A DNA stretch of 64,000 nt from Deltaproteobacteria bacterium (GCA_024636215.1 JAGXHL010000099.1:1-64000), one strand, 5' to 3'; counted from the stretch's first letter, positions 49,868 through 58,876 are shown. Translations and numbers: made by a program. Notes: a model not told the origin generated them from the sequence alone.

Positions 49868-50062
49868 TTAGCGCTTGATAAACGGGCTGGGATTACACAG
49901 GTCTTCCGCCTGGTTGGCCGAAGCATTACAGTTGTGACAGAGATACCCGGGTGCATCCGACCGTTCCGCAACGTCGTCATGCGATCCGGTTTTCTTCAAC
50001 TCGCAAATATGCAGCTGATGTCCCGAAGGATCCTTGCATTCAGGTTTCGATAGTTCGGACAT
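49868..50062 (-). CDS. Small zinc-ribbon-like protein
   Basis: This 64-residue protein has a C9/H15/C20 arrangement followed by a YLCHNCNASANQAEDLCNP ribbon-like half. It is probably zinc-binding. The ribosome site (GGAGG, seven bases upstream) and the terminator directly after the stop support a real gene. The family is not named with confidence, and its role is unknown. Confidence 0.65.
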   Translation of the reverse strand: MSELSKPECKDPSGHQLHICELKKTGSHDDVAERSDAPGYLCHNCNASANQAEDLCNPSPFIKR

Positions 50063-50111
50063 AAAGCCTCCATTGATGAATGTCGTCGCGTGACATCAGT
50101 GTAACATCTTC

Positions 50112-50205
50112 AGGCAGGCAATTGACGGACTTTACGGGCCGAAGCGAAAATTTGGCTGTTTCAACACAGATTTTAGCTCATTTGCAGCAGGGTCATAACC
50201 GTAGC
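50112..50205 (+). repeat. Half copy of the MITE-like element
   Basis: This matches the left half of the 12918-13087 element (ACGGGCCGAAGCGAAAAT, then CAGATTTTAGCTCATTTGCA) but stops near the centre of the hairpin; the right half is missing and the left terminal repeat is degraded. It ends three bases before the stop codon of the ANTAR regulator gene. Confidence 0.8.
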
Positions 50206-50208
50206 CGA

Positions 50209-50772
50209 TCAGTCTTCCGTCAACAAAATCGCCTCGGCAACCTCCCGCAACGACTTTCTCTTGTCCATCGCCAGTTTCTGCAAACGCCGAAATGCCTGGG
50301 GCTCATCCATGCCACGCTTCATCAAAACACCTTTGGCGCGGTCAATCACTTTACGTGATTCGAGTGTCTCCTTTAATTTCGACACTTCCTCACGCAAACT
50401 TGAGAGATCGACGAACTGGTGGATCGCCAGATCCACGGCGGCAAAAAGTTGTTCGGCCCGCACCGGCTTGACGACATAGTTCATGACACCAGCCAGGCGT
50501 GCCCGCTCGATCGTCTCGGACTCGGTGTTCGCCGTAACCAGCACGATCGGCAGAGGTTTGACTTTGCCTATTTTTTCGGCAGCCGTGACACCATCCATAA
50601 CAGGCATGCCGACATCCATGACCACCAGAAGAATTTCCTGGTGGCTCGCTATTTCAACAGCCTGAACGCCGTTCTCTGCCTCGAGAATTTCATCAAACCC
50701 GTACCCGGCAACAATTTCAGCGACCTGACGTCGCAACAGGGGTTCATCATCGACAACTAAAGCACGCCTCAT
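50209..50772 (-). CDS. Response regulator with ANTAR RNA-binding output
   Basis: This is a 187-residue two-domain protein. The receiver domain has D8, D9, phosphoacceptor D53, T80 and K102. The C-terminal ANTAR domain (about 130-185) has LESRKVIDRAKGVLM and AFRRLQKLAMDKRKSLREVA. ANTAR proteins bind paired RNA hairpins and prevent termination. No kinase is adjacent; the orphan sensor kinase at 45259 is a conceivable partner, but that is inference. Confidence 0.93.
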   Translation of the reverse strand: MRRALVVDDEPLLRRQVAEIVAGYGFDEILEAENGVQAVEIASHQEILLVVMDVGMPVMDGVTAAEKIGKVKPLPIVLVTANTESETIERARLAGVMNYVVKPVRAEQLFAAVDLAIHQFVDLSSLREEVSKLKETLESRKVIDRAKGVLMKRGMDEPQAFRRLQKLAMDKRKSLREVAEAILLTED

Positions 50773-51157
50773 AACATGGAGCTCCTCTTCATTTTAAGGA
50801 ATGGCAAGCAGCCTGTCGGCAGGCCGCTTGAGCATAGCAGTGCATCAGCGATGCCAAAAACCATGTTTGCCCTCTAAACGCCATGGCCGTTTCGAGTTCG
50901 AAATCCACCAGGGTTTAAGATGCGCCCCAGGATTACCTCAGCGGCAACGCTTGACTTTAGTCTGCTGAGCCTAACGCAGGAAGGGTCACTCAGCTGAAGC
51001 AGCAAGGCAGGTTGAAGCGTTGCAGAGCATGATTCTCGCATTAGATTGACTGAAAGCAGATATAGCCATAGTATTGTAATTATCTGTTTCTATTCGGTTA
51101 TTCAACACAACATTTACTCATTATGCCGGAACAAGAGCCTGAAAGGATAAATACAAC
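50773..51157. other. Divergent gap
   Basis: 385 bases between the ANTAR regulator and the HAD gene, with no supported gene. A short GCCTGTCGGCAGGC stem is at about 50813-50826. No convincing pair of ANTAR-target hexaloop hairpins was found by eye. Confidence 0.4.
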
Positions 51158-51826
51158 ATGACAACCCTAGCCTTTGATGTTTATGGGACCTTGATCGACA
51201 CTCATGGTGTCGTTACCGCGTTGCAGAAACTGATCGGTGGTCAGGCCATGAATTTCTCCCTGACCTGGCGTGACAAGCAGCTGGAATACTCCTTTCGACG
51301 GGGGTTGATGCAGAACTACGCGACTTTCGCCGTTTGCACCAGTCAGGCCCTTGAATACACATGTGCCTGCTACAAAATAGCACTGACCAGGGAGCAAAAA
51401 GATCAACTTCTCGGTATCTACCGTGTCTTGCCGGCCTTTAACGATGTCAAGCAGGGGTTGACGCAGTTAAAGACCTCCGGCTTCCGACTTTACGCATTTT
51501 CTAACGGCGCTGTTGATGCTCTTGAGGGGTTGATGCAATCGGCCGGTATCAGGGAGCTGTTTCTCGATCTGATCAGTGTTGACGCCCTCAAGTCCTTCAA
51601 GCCCAGCCCGGCCGTTTATGCACATTTCATGAGACAGTCGCAATCCAGTGGTGAGACTGCATGGCTGATTTCAAGCAACCCTTTTGACGTGATCGGTGCG
51701 ATCTCTGCGGGGATGAAGGCGGCCTGGGTAAAGCGCTCGGATGATGCCGTTTTCGATCCCTGGGGGATCGAACCGACCCTCACGGTCACAAGTCTCTGTG
51801 AATTGGATCGGCAGCTTTTAACATAG
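51158..51826 (+). CDS. HAD enzyme, 2-haloacid dehalogenase type II-like
   Basis: This 222-residue HAD hydrolase has nucleophile D7 in AFDVYGTLID, YAFSNGAVDA as motif II, a lysine in SVDALKSFKPSPAVY, and SSNPFDVIGA in place of motif III. The pattern resembles class II 2-haloacid dehalogenases, although close relatives are phosphatases, so the substrate is open. AAGGATAA precedes the ATG. Confidence 0.85.
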   Translation: MTTLAFDVYGTLIDTHGVVTALQKLIGGQAMNFSLTWRDKQLEYSFRRGLMQNYATFAVCTSQALEYTCACYKIALTREQKDQLLGIYRVLPAFNDVKQGLTQLKTSGFRLYAFSNGAVDALEGLMQSAGIRELFLDLISVDALKSFKPSPAVYAHFMRQSQSSGETAWLISSNPFDVIGAISAGMKAAWVKRSDDAVFDPWGIEPTLTVTSLCELDRQLLT

Positions 51827-51913
51827 CTTCTCCGGGTCATCATCAGGCTCGTCTGCGCACAACAAGCTGCCGCGCGTCACTTCTGTTGGCTTCTATCGAT
51901 TTCGGGAGATTTT

Positions 51914-52864
51914 ATGCAAAGATTCATTCTGACCATCCTCTGCTTGGGTTTCTGGATCTCCTCCTCTCAGGCCGTTAATCTGCGCCTGATGACCGGACCG
52001 GAGACAGGAACTTACTACCAGATCGGCCAGGAGACGTCACAGGTCACCGTTCCTTCAGGGATCCATCTGGAGGTCCTGCCTTCACAAGGGTCATGGCAGA
52101 ATATCGTCGCACTTTTCAACAGCAATACAGAATTTGCCATATTCCAGATCGACGGCTTCGCCAGCGCTGCACGGAACCTGTACCTGAATACCGGGAGCAG
52201 GATAAACGAAGACATCCGCGTGGTGATGCCTTTGTTCAGTGAAGAGGTGCATGTCGTCAAAGCCAGGGAGAGGGCAATCGACTTTGCCAACCAGCAAAGC
52301 TTCGTGGTTGGATGCGGACCGGAAAACGGTGGTTCCTGCCTGACGGCTTCAGTCCTTGAAGACGTCTACAATAAAAAATTCACCTACCTCCATGCAGATT
52401 TTGTGACCGCATTCGACCAACTCAGAAACGGCTCCCTTGACCTGGTTATCGTCACGGCGGCAAAGCCTTACCCTTTGCTGGCAGAACAGACCGGTCTTGA
52501 CCTGGTAGCGCTACCCCGCTTTGATAAAGTCACCAATTTCTATTCGTGGACGAGTATCGGCCCTGCAGACTACCCGTGGTTAAAGAGAGAGGTCGACGTT
52601 TATGCCGTTCGTTCGGTTCTGGCCACCATGATTCAGGAGCAGGAAGGGCTCGCCAACGACCTGATCAGCTCAATCCACTACTCCCTGATGGGCAACGAGA
52701 GCGAACTCAAGAAGACGGGCCATGCCAAGTGGAACGACGTGCAGTTTACCGGCTATATCAAAGGCTTCAGCCATGCCGGCGCGCTACGCTCACTCGATGT
52801 CTGTAACGCCATTATGGATTTCGGCTATGACTGCGACGATATGCTTTCCGGAATACTGCGGTGA
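51914..52864 (+). CDS. TAXI-family periplasmic binding protein
   Basis: This 316-residue secreted protein has a signal peptide to about residue 20 (SSSQA/VN) and then LRLMTGPETGTYYQIGQ, the typical TAXI-type TRAP binding-protein opening. Such proteins usually feed a fused DctQM permease. No permease gene is adjacent, so this is an orphan here. Related proteins often bind glutamate or dicarboxylates, but the ligand is not determinable. Confidence 0.88.
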   Translation: MQRFILTILCLGFWISSSQAVNLRLMTGPETGTYYQIGQETSQVTVPSGIHLEVLPSQGSWQNIVALFNSNTEFAIFQIDGFASAARNLYLNTGSRINEDIRVVMPLFSEEVHVVKARERAIDFANQQSFVVGCGPENGGSCLTASVLEDVYNKKFTYLHADFVTAFDQLRNGSLDLVIVTAAKPYPLLAEQTGLDLVALPRFDKVTNFYSWTSIGPADYPWLKREVDVYAVRSVLATMIQEQEGLANDLISSIHYSLMGNESELKKTGHAKWNDVQFTGYIKGFSHAGALRSLDVCNAIMDFGYDCDDMLSGILR

Positions 52865-53068
52865 TTGAAAAAATCCTAGGGTTGACTGGGTTCTTTTGTG
52901 CAGAGCACATTCTGATCCTTGCTTTTTGAACAGTCCTTTCATTATATTGAGGTTCAATCCGTCACCACTCGCCAGGTGGTCATTAACAAACCGCCCGGGT
53001 CCAGCGGACTGTCGCGACTTTGGAAAAACACTTTCCAGTTAATAAACACTGTCCAGGAAACAAACGTT

Positions 53069-53410
53069 TTGCATGAATTAAGCCTGACCCAAAGCCTCAT
53101 CGAAATCGCCGAGGAGCACGCCCGCCTCGAACAGGCCACTGTAATCACAAGCCTGACCATGGAAATCGGGACCCTCTCCGGAGTCATCCCGGAAGCCGTG
53201 GAGTTTGCTTTCGAAGCCTGCAGCAAAGGGACTCTTGCCGAGGGAGCCACCCTTGACATTCGTCGCATCCCCGCTCTCGGACGCTGTCAGCAGTGTGCTC
53301 AAGAGTGTGCCATGGAGAGCCTGCTCGACGGCTGTTCTGCCTGCGGAAGCTACGTCCTCGACATCCTCAAAGGCCAGGAGATGGCCCTTATAGAACTGGA
53401 GATTGACTGA
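53069..53410 (+). CDS. hypA: Hydrogenase nickel chaperone HypA
   Basis: This 113-residue nickel chaperone for [NiFe]-hydrogenase has H2 in MHELSLTQSL binding nickel; C73, C76, C89 and C92 form the zinc site. The open frame begins at 52919, but TTG 53069 yields the invariant MHEL start, with AGGAAA upstream. The hypB start is two bases past its stop. Confidence 0.93.
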   Translation: MHELSLTQSLIEIAEEHARLEQATVITSLTMEIGTLSGVIPEAVEFAFEACSKGTLAEGATLDIRRIPALGRCQQCAQECAMESLLDGCSACGSYVLDILKGQEMALIELEID

Positions 53411-53412
53411 CT

Positions 53413-54153
53413 ATGTGTACCGATTGTGGCTGCGCTCCGCCGCCGGACCATGACCATGAACATGGCCAGACGTCTCGGAAGATTCGGATAGAAGAGAACC
53501 TGCTGGCTAAGAATCGGCGCCTGGCAATGGGTAACCGTGCCAGTTTCGCTGCCCAGCAACTCTTCGTTCTCAACCTGGTCAGCTCCCCCGGCTCAGGCAA
53601 GACCTCGATTCTGGAACGGACCCTCACTGATCTCAAGGATGAAATGAGTTTCAGCGTCCTGGAGGGGGACCAGCAAACCCACAACGACGCCGATCGTATA
53701 GCCGCAACCGGCGTTCCTGTCAAACAGGTCAATACCGGTGCCGGCTGCCACCTTGATGCTCACATGGTTGGCCACGGCGTGGCAGACTTAGATCTGGCTA
53801 GAACCGACATTCTGATGATTGAGAACGTCGGCAACCTGGTCTGCCCGGCCTCTTTCGACCTCGGCGAGGATCACAAGGTTGCGGTGCTCTCGGTGACCGA
53901 AGGCGAAGACAAGCCCCTCAAGTATCCGCACATGTTCCAGGCCGCCGACCTCATGCTGATCAACAAGATCGACCTGTTGCCGTATCTGCGCTTCGACGTC
54001 GAGCAGTGCAAGGCCTTTGCCCGCCAGGTCAATCCACTGATCAGGATCATTGAACTCTCCTGCCACAGCGGTGAAGGCATGACCGCGTGGTACGAATGGT
54101 TGACCCAGGGGGTCATGCGGAAACGCGACTCGTCGAACGCGGCAAGCGAATAA
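53413..54153 (+). CDS. hypB: Hydrogenase maturation GTPase HypB
   Basis: This 246-residue GTPase works with HypA to insert nickel. The N-terminal CTDCGC is a nickel site, followed by a short His-rich segment (DHDHEHG). P-loop GSGKT is at 60-64; NKIDLLPYL provides guanine specificity. It lacks the extended polyhistidine tract of some relatives, so nickel storage is probably limited. Confidence 0.95.
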   Translation: MCTDCGCAPPPDHDHEHGQTSRKIRIEENLLAKNRRLAMGNRASFAAQQLFVLNLVSSPGSGKTSILERTLTDLKDEMSFSVLEGDQQTHNDADRIAATGVPVKQVNTGAGCHLDAHMVGHGVADLDLARTDILMIENVGNLVCPASFDLGEDHKVAVLSVTEGEDKPLKYPHMFQAADLMLINKIDLLPYLRFDVEQCKAFARQVNPLIRIIELSCHSGEGMTAWYEWLTQGVMRKRDSSNAASE

Positions 54154-54157
54154 GCTT

Positions 54158-54200
54158 TTTCTCGCCATCCGCCACGCGCTACGGGAGCGAGCGACAAAGG
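54158..54200. repeat. GC-word segment between hypB and hypC
   Basis: This short gap carries GCCACGCGCTAC (54171-54182), the reverse complement of a word in the sucB-lpdA inverted repeat, followed by GGGAGCGAGCGAC. It is too small to form a large hairpin alone. Confidence 0.5.
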
Positions 54201-54211
54201 AGCGAACCACC

Positions 54212-54442
54212 ATGTGCCTTGGCGTACCAATGCAGGTCAAAACAATCGATAACGACGTGGCTATCTGCGAAATCAACGGCGTGCAGCGTGAAGCCAGCCT
54301 GATGATGCTCGATGACGTCAGGATCGGCGACTATGTGCTGATTCATGCGGGCTTTGCGATTGAAAAAATTGATGACGAAGAAGCTCAGCTGACCCTCAAG
54401 GCCTTGCGAGAAGCCCTCGACATGGGTCTGACTGCAGAATGA
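54212..54442 (+). CDS. hypC: Hydrogenase maturation chaperone HypC
   Basis: This 76-residue chaperone starts MCLGVPMQV; C2 is the conserved cysteine that, with HypD, carries the Fe(CN)2CO unit to the hydrogenase large subunit. It overlaps hypD by four bases. Confidence 0.96.
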   Translation: MCLGVPMQVKTIDNDVAICEINGVQREASLMMLDDVRIGDYVLIHAGFAIEKIDDEEAQLTLKALREALDMGLTAE

Positions 54443-55530
54443 AGCACCAGCACGAATACCGCGACCCCGCCTTGGCAAAACTGCAGCTGCAAGCGATTCG
54501 CCAGACGATCGACGGTTACCAGGACACCATGACCTTCATGGAAGTCTGCGGCACTCACACCATGGCGATCTACCAGCAGGGTATCCGCTCCCTGCTGCCG
54601 GCTCAGGTTCGCCTGATCTCCGGTCCCGGCTGCCCGGTCTGCGTCACCCCGGTCAGCTTCGTGGACCAGGCGGTCGCTTTGTCCCGGCGACCCGATACCA
54701 TTATTGCCACCTTCGGCGACATGGTTCGCGTCCCCGGATCTTCCTCCAGCCTGCTGCACGAGCAGGCTAAAGGAGCGAACATCAAGATCGTCTACTCGCC
54801 GCTTGATGCTGTCGCCCTCGCCGGAAAAAATCCTGACAAGGCCATCGTCTTCCTCGGCGTCGGCTTTGAGACCACGACTCCGACCGTGGCCGGCGCCATA
54901 CTGACAGCGGCCCGCAACGAGTTCGAGAATTTCTTTGTGCTCTGTGCACACAAAACCATGCCAGGCCCCATGGCGGCTCTCGCCGGCGACCCGGAGCTGC
55001 AGGTCGACGGCTACCTCTGCCCGGCCCATGTTTCCGCCATTATCGGCTCCAACGCCTACCAGCCTCTGGTCGACGCTTACCGGGTCCCCTGTGTTGTTAC
55101 CGGCTTTGAGCCACTCGACGTGCTGCAAGGCGTGTTGATGCTGGCCAGACAGACCGTCGCCGATGAAGCTCGGGTCGAGACTCAGTATCGCCGGGTCGTC
55201 AAAGCAGAAGGCAACCGCAAGGCTCAGCAACTCCTCGCACAGGTTTTCGAACCTGGAGATGCCCGTTGGCGTGGGATTGGCGACATCCCTGACAGCGGCC
55301 TGCAGCTGAAGCCGGAATATGCACGCTTCGATGCGACGGTCCGACTCCCGGTTGCGGTTGAGCCCCCTGTTGAGCACAAAGGCTGCCTTTGCGGAGAGAT
55401 TCTCAAAGGTAAAGTCCAGCCTGTCGACTGCCCGCTCTTTCGCAGCGTCTGCACACCGGAAGATCCTGTCGGCGCCTGCATGGTCTCGAGTGAAGGTACC
55501 TGCGCTGCTGAATATAAATACGGAACTTAA
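54439..55530 (+). CDS. hypD: Hydrogenase maturation protein HypD
   Basis: This 363-residue Fe-S protein is the scaffold for building the Fe(CN)2CO cofactor. Conserved motifs are FMEVCGTHTMAI near 33, GPGCPVCVTP near 64, and the C-terminal cluster cysteines in CLCGEILKG, DCPLFRSVCTPEDPVGACMVS. It is the normal family length. It is coupled to hypC by ATGA. Confidence 0.96.
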   Translation: MKHQHEYRDPALAKLQLQAIRQTIDGYQDTMTFMEVCGTHTMAIYQQGIRSLLPAQVRLISGPGCPVCVTPVSFVDQAVALSRRPDTIIATFGDMVRVPGSSSSLLHEQAKGANIKIVYSPLDAVALAGKNPDKAIVFLGVGFETTTPTVAGAILTAARNEFENFFVLCAHKTMPGPMAALAGDPELQVDGYLCPAHVSAIIGSNAYQPLVDAYRVPCVVTGFEPLDVLQGVLMLARQTVADEARVETQYRRVVKAEGNRKAQQLLAQVFEPGDARWRGIGDIPDSGLQLKPEYARFDATVRLPVAVEPPVEHKGCLCGEILKGKVQPVDCPLFRSVCTPEDPVGACMVSSEGTCAAEYKYGT

Positions 55531-55534
55531 AAGC

Positions 55535-55645
55535 GGGGGCTGGGGGCTGGGGGCTGGCAAAAGCAAATAACCGGCCTCCAGTCCCCAGTCCCCAGTCACC
55601 GGGTCTCAGCCCCCAGCCCCCATTCCCCAGTCCCCGGTCCCAGGA
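55535..55645. repeat. GC-word inverted repeat between hypD and hypE
   Basis: GGGGGCTGGGGGCTGG words near 55535-55558 face CCAGTCCCCAGTCCCC and CCCCCAGCCCCC words over 55577-55643. The left and right halves are complementary and could form a GC-rich stem. The segment separates two genes of one pathway and holds no coding frame. The ribosome site of hypE lies just beyond. Confidence 0.7.
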
Positions 55646-55651
55646 GTTAAT

Positions 55652-56665
55652 ATGAACTCAGAGCTAATTCTGCTTGGCCACGGCAGTGGTGGCAAACTCA
55701 GCCATGATCTGCTCGACAGCCTGATTGTGCCGATCCTGTCCGGAATCGACCAGCGCGATCAGAATGACGCCGCCGTGTTAGCGGCACCAAAGGGTCGCCT
55801 GGCCTTTACAACCGACTCCTACGTGGTTGATCCGATCTTTTTTCCCGGAGGCAATATCGGCAACCTGGCGATCCACGGCACGGTCAACGACCTGGCCATG
55901 GCGGGAGCCACGCCAATAGCGCTCAGCGTGAGCTTGATCATCGAAGAGGGGCTGCCCATCGAAGAGCTTAAAGCAGTTCTCGAAAGCATGCGCGCTGCGG
56001 CACAGCAGGCCGGGGTGAAGATTGTCACGGGTGACACCAAGGTCGTCCCCAGAGGTAAGGCAGACAAGCTCTTCATCAACACCTCCGGGATTGGCGTGAT
56101 TGAACACGATCTGCAAATCTCCGGAAGTAACGCCAGAGTCGGCGACAGAATCCTCGTCAACGGTACTATCGGTGACCATGGCATGGCCGTGCTGGCCAGT
56201 CGTGAGGGGCTGGAACTTGAAAGCCATATCACCACTGACAGCGCGCCCCTTAACAGCATGGTTGCAGACCTGGTCGCAGATTTGGGCGGCAACCTTCACA
56301 CTCTGCGCGACCCGACCCGAGGCGGAGTGGCCACAACCCTTAAGGAAATCGCTCTTCAGTCGCAGGTTGAAATCACCTTGCAGGAGACAGCGCTGCCTGT
56401 CGACCAATCCGTATCCGGGGCCTGTGCCATTCTCGGCCTGGACCCTCTCTTTGTTGCCAACGAGGGCAAACTGCTTGCTTTCGTTGCGGCTGAAGCCGCC
56501 GACCAGGCTCTGGCTATCATGCAGAGGCACAAGTACGGCATACAGGCTGCGATCATCGGCGAGGTGACGGCCCCCGCAAACGGCAAGGTCCGACTGCAAA
56601 CAGCCCTTGGCGGACTGCGCGCAATCGAAATGCTCGCCGGTGAACAGTTGCCGCGCATCTGCTGA
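55652..56665 (+). CDS. hypE: Hydrogenase maturation protein HypE
   Basis: This 337-residue ATP-dependent dehydratase turns a C-terminal thiocarbamate into the cyanide ligand of the cofactor. GHGSGGKLSHDL is near the start, TTDSYVVDP follows, and the protein ends in the invariant PRIC tail whose cysteine carries the ligand. HypF, which makes the carbamoyl precursor, is not in this window. Confidence 0.96.
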   Translation: MNSELILLGHGSGGKLSHDLLDSLIVPILSGIDQRDQNDAAVLAAPKGRLAFTTDSYVVDPIFFPGGNIGNLAIHGTVNDLAMAGATPIALSVSLIIEEGLPIEELKAVLESMRAAAQQAGVKIVTGDTKVVPRGKADKLFINTSGIGVIEHDLQISGSNARVGDRILVNGTIGDHGMAVLASREGLELESHITTDSAPLNSMVADLVADLGGNLHTLRDPTRGGVATTLKEIALQSQVEITLQETALPVDQSVSGACAILGLDPLFVANEGKLLAFVAAEAADQALAIMQRHKYGIQAAIIGEVTAPANGKVRLQTALGGLRAIEMLAGEQLPRIC

Positions 56666-56926
56666 ATTCTTGAGAGCCCGAGCCTCTGTTGTCGGACAAC
56701 CTCTGTAGCCTTTTGACCATAAACATGTGCCAAAAATGCCATCTTTTGACTTATTTTTATTTATAACAATGTCTCAACCATTAAAACAATCTTATAGTGT
56801 CAATCATTTCAAGCACATCAAACCGCATACCGCATATGTAAAAAAATGGCACAGCTGATGCATGATAGACGACTGAATGTGTCTACCCTGCCCGTTCCCG
56901 GATTATCCAAAAAAAGGAGTCTTATC

Positions 56927-57109
56927 ATGCTCAAGCTTTCAACTCTCATTGGTGGTTTTGCTTTCTTCGGTACCAGTTGGCTCTCAGGATTCACCATGCC
57001 TCGTTTTGTCAACGGTCCGGCAGACTACTTGATCATGCCACTGTTCAGTTTCATCATGATCATCATAGCGGCACAGGTCGCAGCCAGAATTCTTCCAGAA
57101 CAAGAATAA
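56927..57109 (+). CDS. Small two-span membrane protein
   Basis: This 60-residue protein has two hydrophobic stretches (about 4-20 and 36-55). ATG 56927 is chosen because AAGGAG lies seven bases upstream; the frame extends to 56846 without support. The function is unknown. It is followed by a strong terminator. Confidence 0.65.
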   Translation: MLKLSTLIGGFAFFGTSWLSGFTMPRFVNGPADYLIMPLFSFIMIIIAAQVAARILPEQE

Positions 57110-57200
57110 TGATTTCGAACGGGAACGGATCGGCACAAACTTGAATTGTTGGCACTCTATTGGAGTCACACCAGCCTGATTCCGGTTGGATAGCAACAAG

Positions 57201-57234
57201 CAAGAGGGAACGGATTAAGATCCGTTCCCTCTTG
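57201..57234. terminator. Strong hairpin terminator
   Basis: Perfect 15-bp arms CAAGAGGGAACGGAT and ATCCGTTCCCTCTTG around TAAG. It lies between the small membrane protein gene and the convergent haem-protein gene. Confidence 0.8.
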
Positions 57235-57287
57235 TCATTGTGCGCATGCCTTTTTGTCTTAGAGGCGATCGGACTATACCGAGCGAA

Positions 57288-58172
57288 TTATTGAAACTTC
57301 AACCACAGAGGATCTGAAACCCTGCCACGACCGTAGTAGTTAGGGCTGTTCTCAATATGAGGTTTGCCGTAGAGGCTGAAAATAGATATGCCAAAGAGGT
57401 ACGCTTTGCCCGAGGCGGGCTCAAACTGGAGATCGTCGTCATGACCGGTATTCAGATCCCGGGCATATTCAACTGTCCGGAATCCACCATTCCAGACCCC
57501 TTTGGCCTGCACATCGGCGCGGCTGCCTTCAGGAGTGGCGCTTGGATAACGGTCCACTAAATCACCCTGGTATTCCGTGATCTCTTTAAGTTCTTTGTAA
57601 GGGGCTTTGCCGGCATCACTGTAGCGGCCAAGATGGCGTGCTTTACCAGTCAGACTGATGAGTTCGGTCGAATTCTTGATCGGCGTTGCAGCTAAAATCT
57701 GGTTTTTGTCGTCAGCATAACCGGCAGGATTGGTGCGGTTGGCTTTCCAGTACCAGACATCGGCCTGGTAATCATCGTCAGAGAAATTTGACAGATTGAC
57801 ATCATGCTCCATCATATTCCACTTGAAAACAAAGGTATCCTCACGGTGTGAGCCTTCTTCATATTTCTTTTCAGCAGCGTTCCAGACCCAGGGTTTGTGC
57901 AAGTAGTTCTCTGCAGAATCGGGATATTGCACCAGAAAAAAGATCTGCTCGGCAGTATAAACTGAACGCAGCAAAATCTTTGAGCCGGAGGCGGAGTCTT
58001 CGATCACGACCGGTTTTACACGGTTCCATACCGCATCCCGTGCGAGACCATCAACAACAGGAGCCGTGTCAACCTTAACCGAAGGGATATCGAGCTCGGC
58101 AGCAGCGACTCCCAGCATTGGCAGGCAACAAATCATTACCGAACCCATAAACAGTTTTACGAAACGTTTCAT
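57288..58172 (-). CDS. Ethylbenzene dehydrogenase-like haem-binding protein
   Basis: This 294-residue periplasmic protein has a signal peptide (MKRFVKLFMG...GVAAA) with AAGGAG before ATG 58172. The body matches the EB_dh family, related to the gamma subunit of ethylbenzene dehydrogenase, which binds haem b: VDTAPVVDGLARDAVW near 30, then WNMMEHDVN and ADVWYWKANRTNPAGYADD. No molybdopterin catalytic subunit is adjacent, so it may be a stand-alone electron carrier. This is a family-level call. Confidence 0.75.
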   Translation of the reverse strand: MKRFVKLFMGSVMICCLPMLGVAAAELDIPSVKVDTAPVVDGLARDAVWNRVKPVVIEDSASGSKILLRSVYTAEQIFFLVQYPDSAENYLHKPWVWNAAEKKYEEGSHREDTFVFKWNMMEHDVNLSNFSDDDYQADVWYWKANRTNPAGYADDKNQILAATPIKNSTELISLTGKARHLGRYSDAGKAPYKELKEITEYQGDLVDRYPSATPEGSRADVQAKGVWNGGFRTVEYARDLNTGHDDDLQFEPASGKAYLFGISIFSLYGKPHIENSPNYYGRGRVSDPLWLKFQ

Positions 58173-58575
58173 TTCGAACTCCTTAAGATTGTAGTAGATC
58201 AGGGGTGCTTGTAACACCAGAATTCTTAAGTGAAACCATAGAGATTAACTGGAAGTTTGTTGCAATTTGTTGACCAAGATTAAGAATTCCTTAAAGACCA
58301 AGCGCGAGTTCTTTTGTGCAAAAAATTGCCAAAACAGTGAAGACAGTGTCTCAAAAACCAACAAAGGGTATTTATTTACATTTTATTGAAATAAATTTCA
58401 CGTCTTAAACCCTATTATTTTCAAGGGCTCCCAGTATTTTTCTCTTTTAAAAACAGTATTTTACAAAAAATAGCCTATTGACGGTCACAAAAAGGAGGCT
58501 TAGGATTACATAAAACTTGCCCAGAACATTCTTTAATGATCGAACTCTGGGAACTTTTCAAAAAGAGGTTAAATA
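58173..58575. other. AT-rich divergent gap
   Basis: 403 bases between the haem-protein gene and a small gene, with no supported frame. It is noticeably AT-rich and likely holds promoters for both directions; no clear consensus or operator was identified. Confidence 0.4.
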
Positions 58576-58803
58576 ATGATAATCCTCCCACTATTTGTCA
58601 GCAAAACAGCAAAAGCCTTTTTCCATAGTCTCCGTGAAACCGCCTACAATGATATGGCACGTCAGGCATCTGACTGGATTCCCGAAGAGTTTCGCGTTGA
58701 ATCGACGCCTCGCAAAAGCCAACCGATCAGGCTTGACTTCGCAGTACCGAAAAAACATCGTCTGGCCTGGATTCGCCGGACCATGCAACACCTGCCTCAC
58801 TAA
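58576..58803 (+). CDS. Small basic protein, unknown
   Basis: This 75-residue, Arg/Lys-rich protein has no membrane segment or cysteines. AGAGG lies seven bases before the ATG. The family is not recognised; it could be a small nucleic-acid-binding or partner protein. The frame is uninterrupted and is followed by the convergent recQ gene. Confidence 0.5.
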   Translation: MIILPLFVSKTAKAFFHSLRETAYNDMARQASDWIPEEFRVESTPRKSQPIRLDFAVPKKHRLAWIRRTMQHLPH

Positions 58804-58876
58804 ACCGATAAGCGCTATTGCATGAAAAATCAGGCATCGCTTTTTTTATCAACGCTGAGATCCGCAGTCATGGCCA

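Noticed and set aside
52919..53068. Longer HypA with an extra N-terminus
   Set aside because: HypA activity requires the MHEL start, which TTG 53069 provides.
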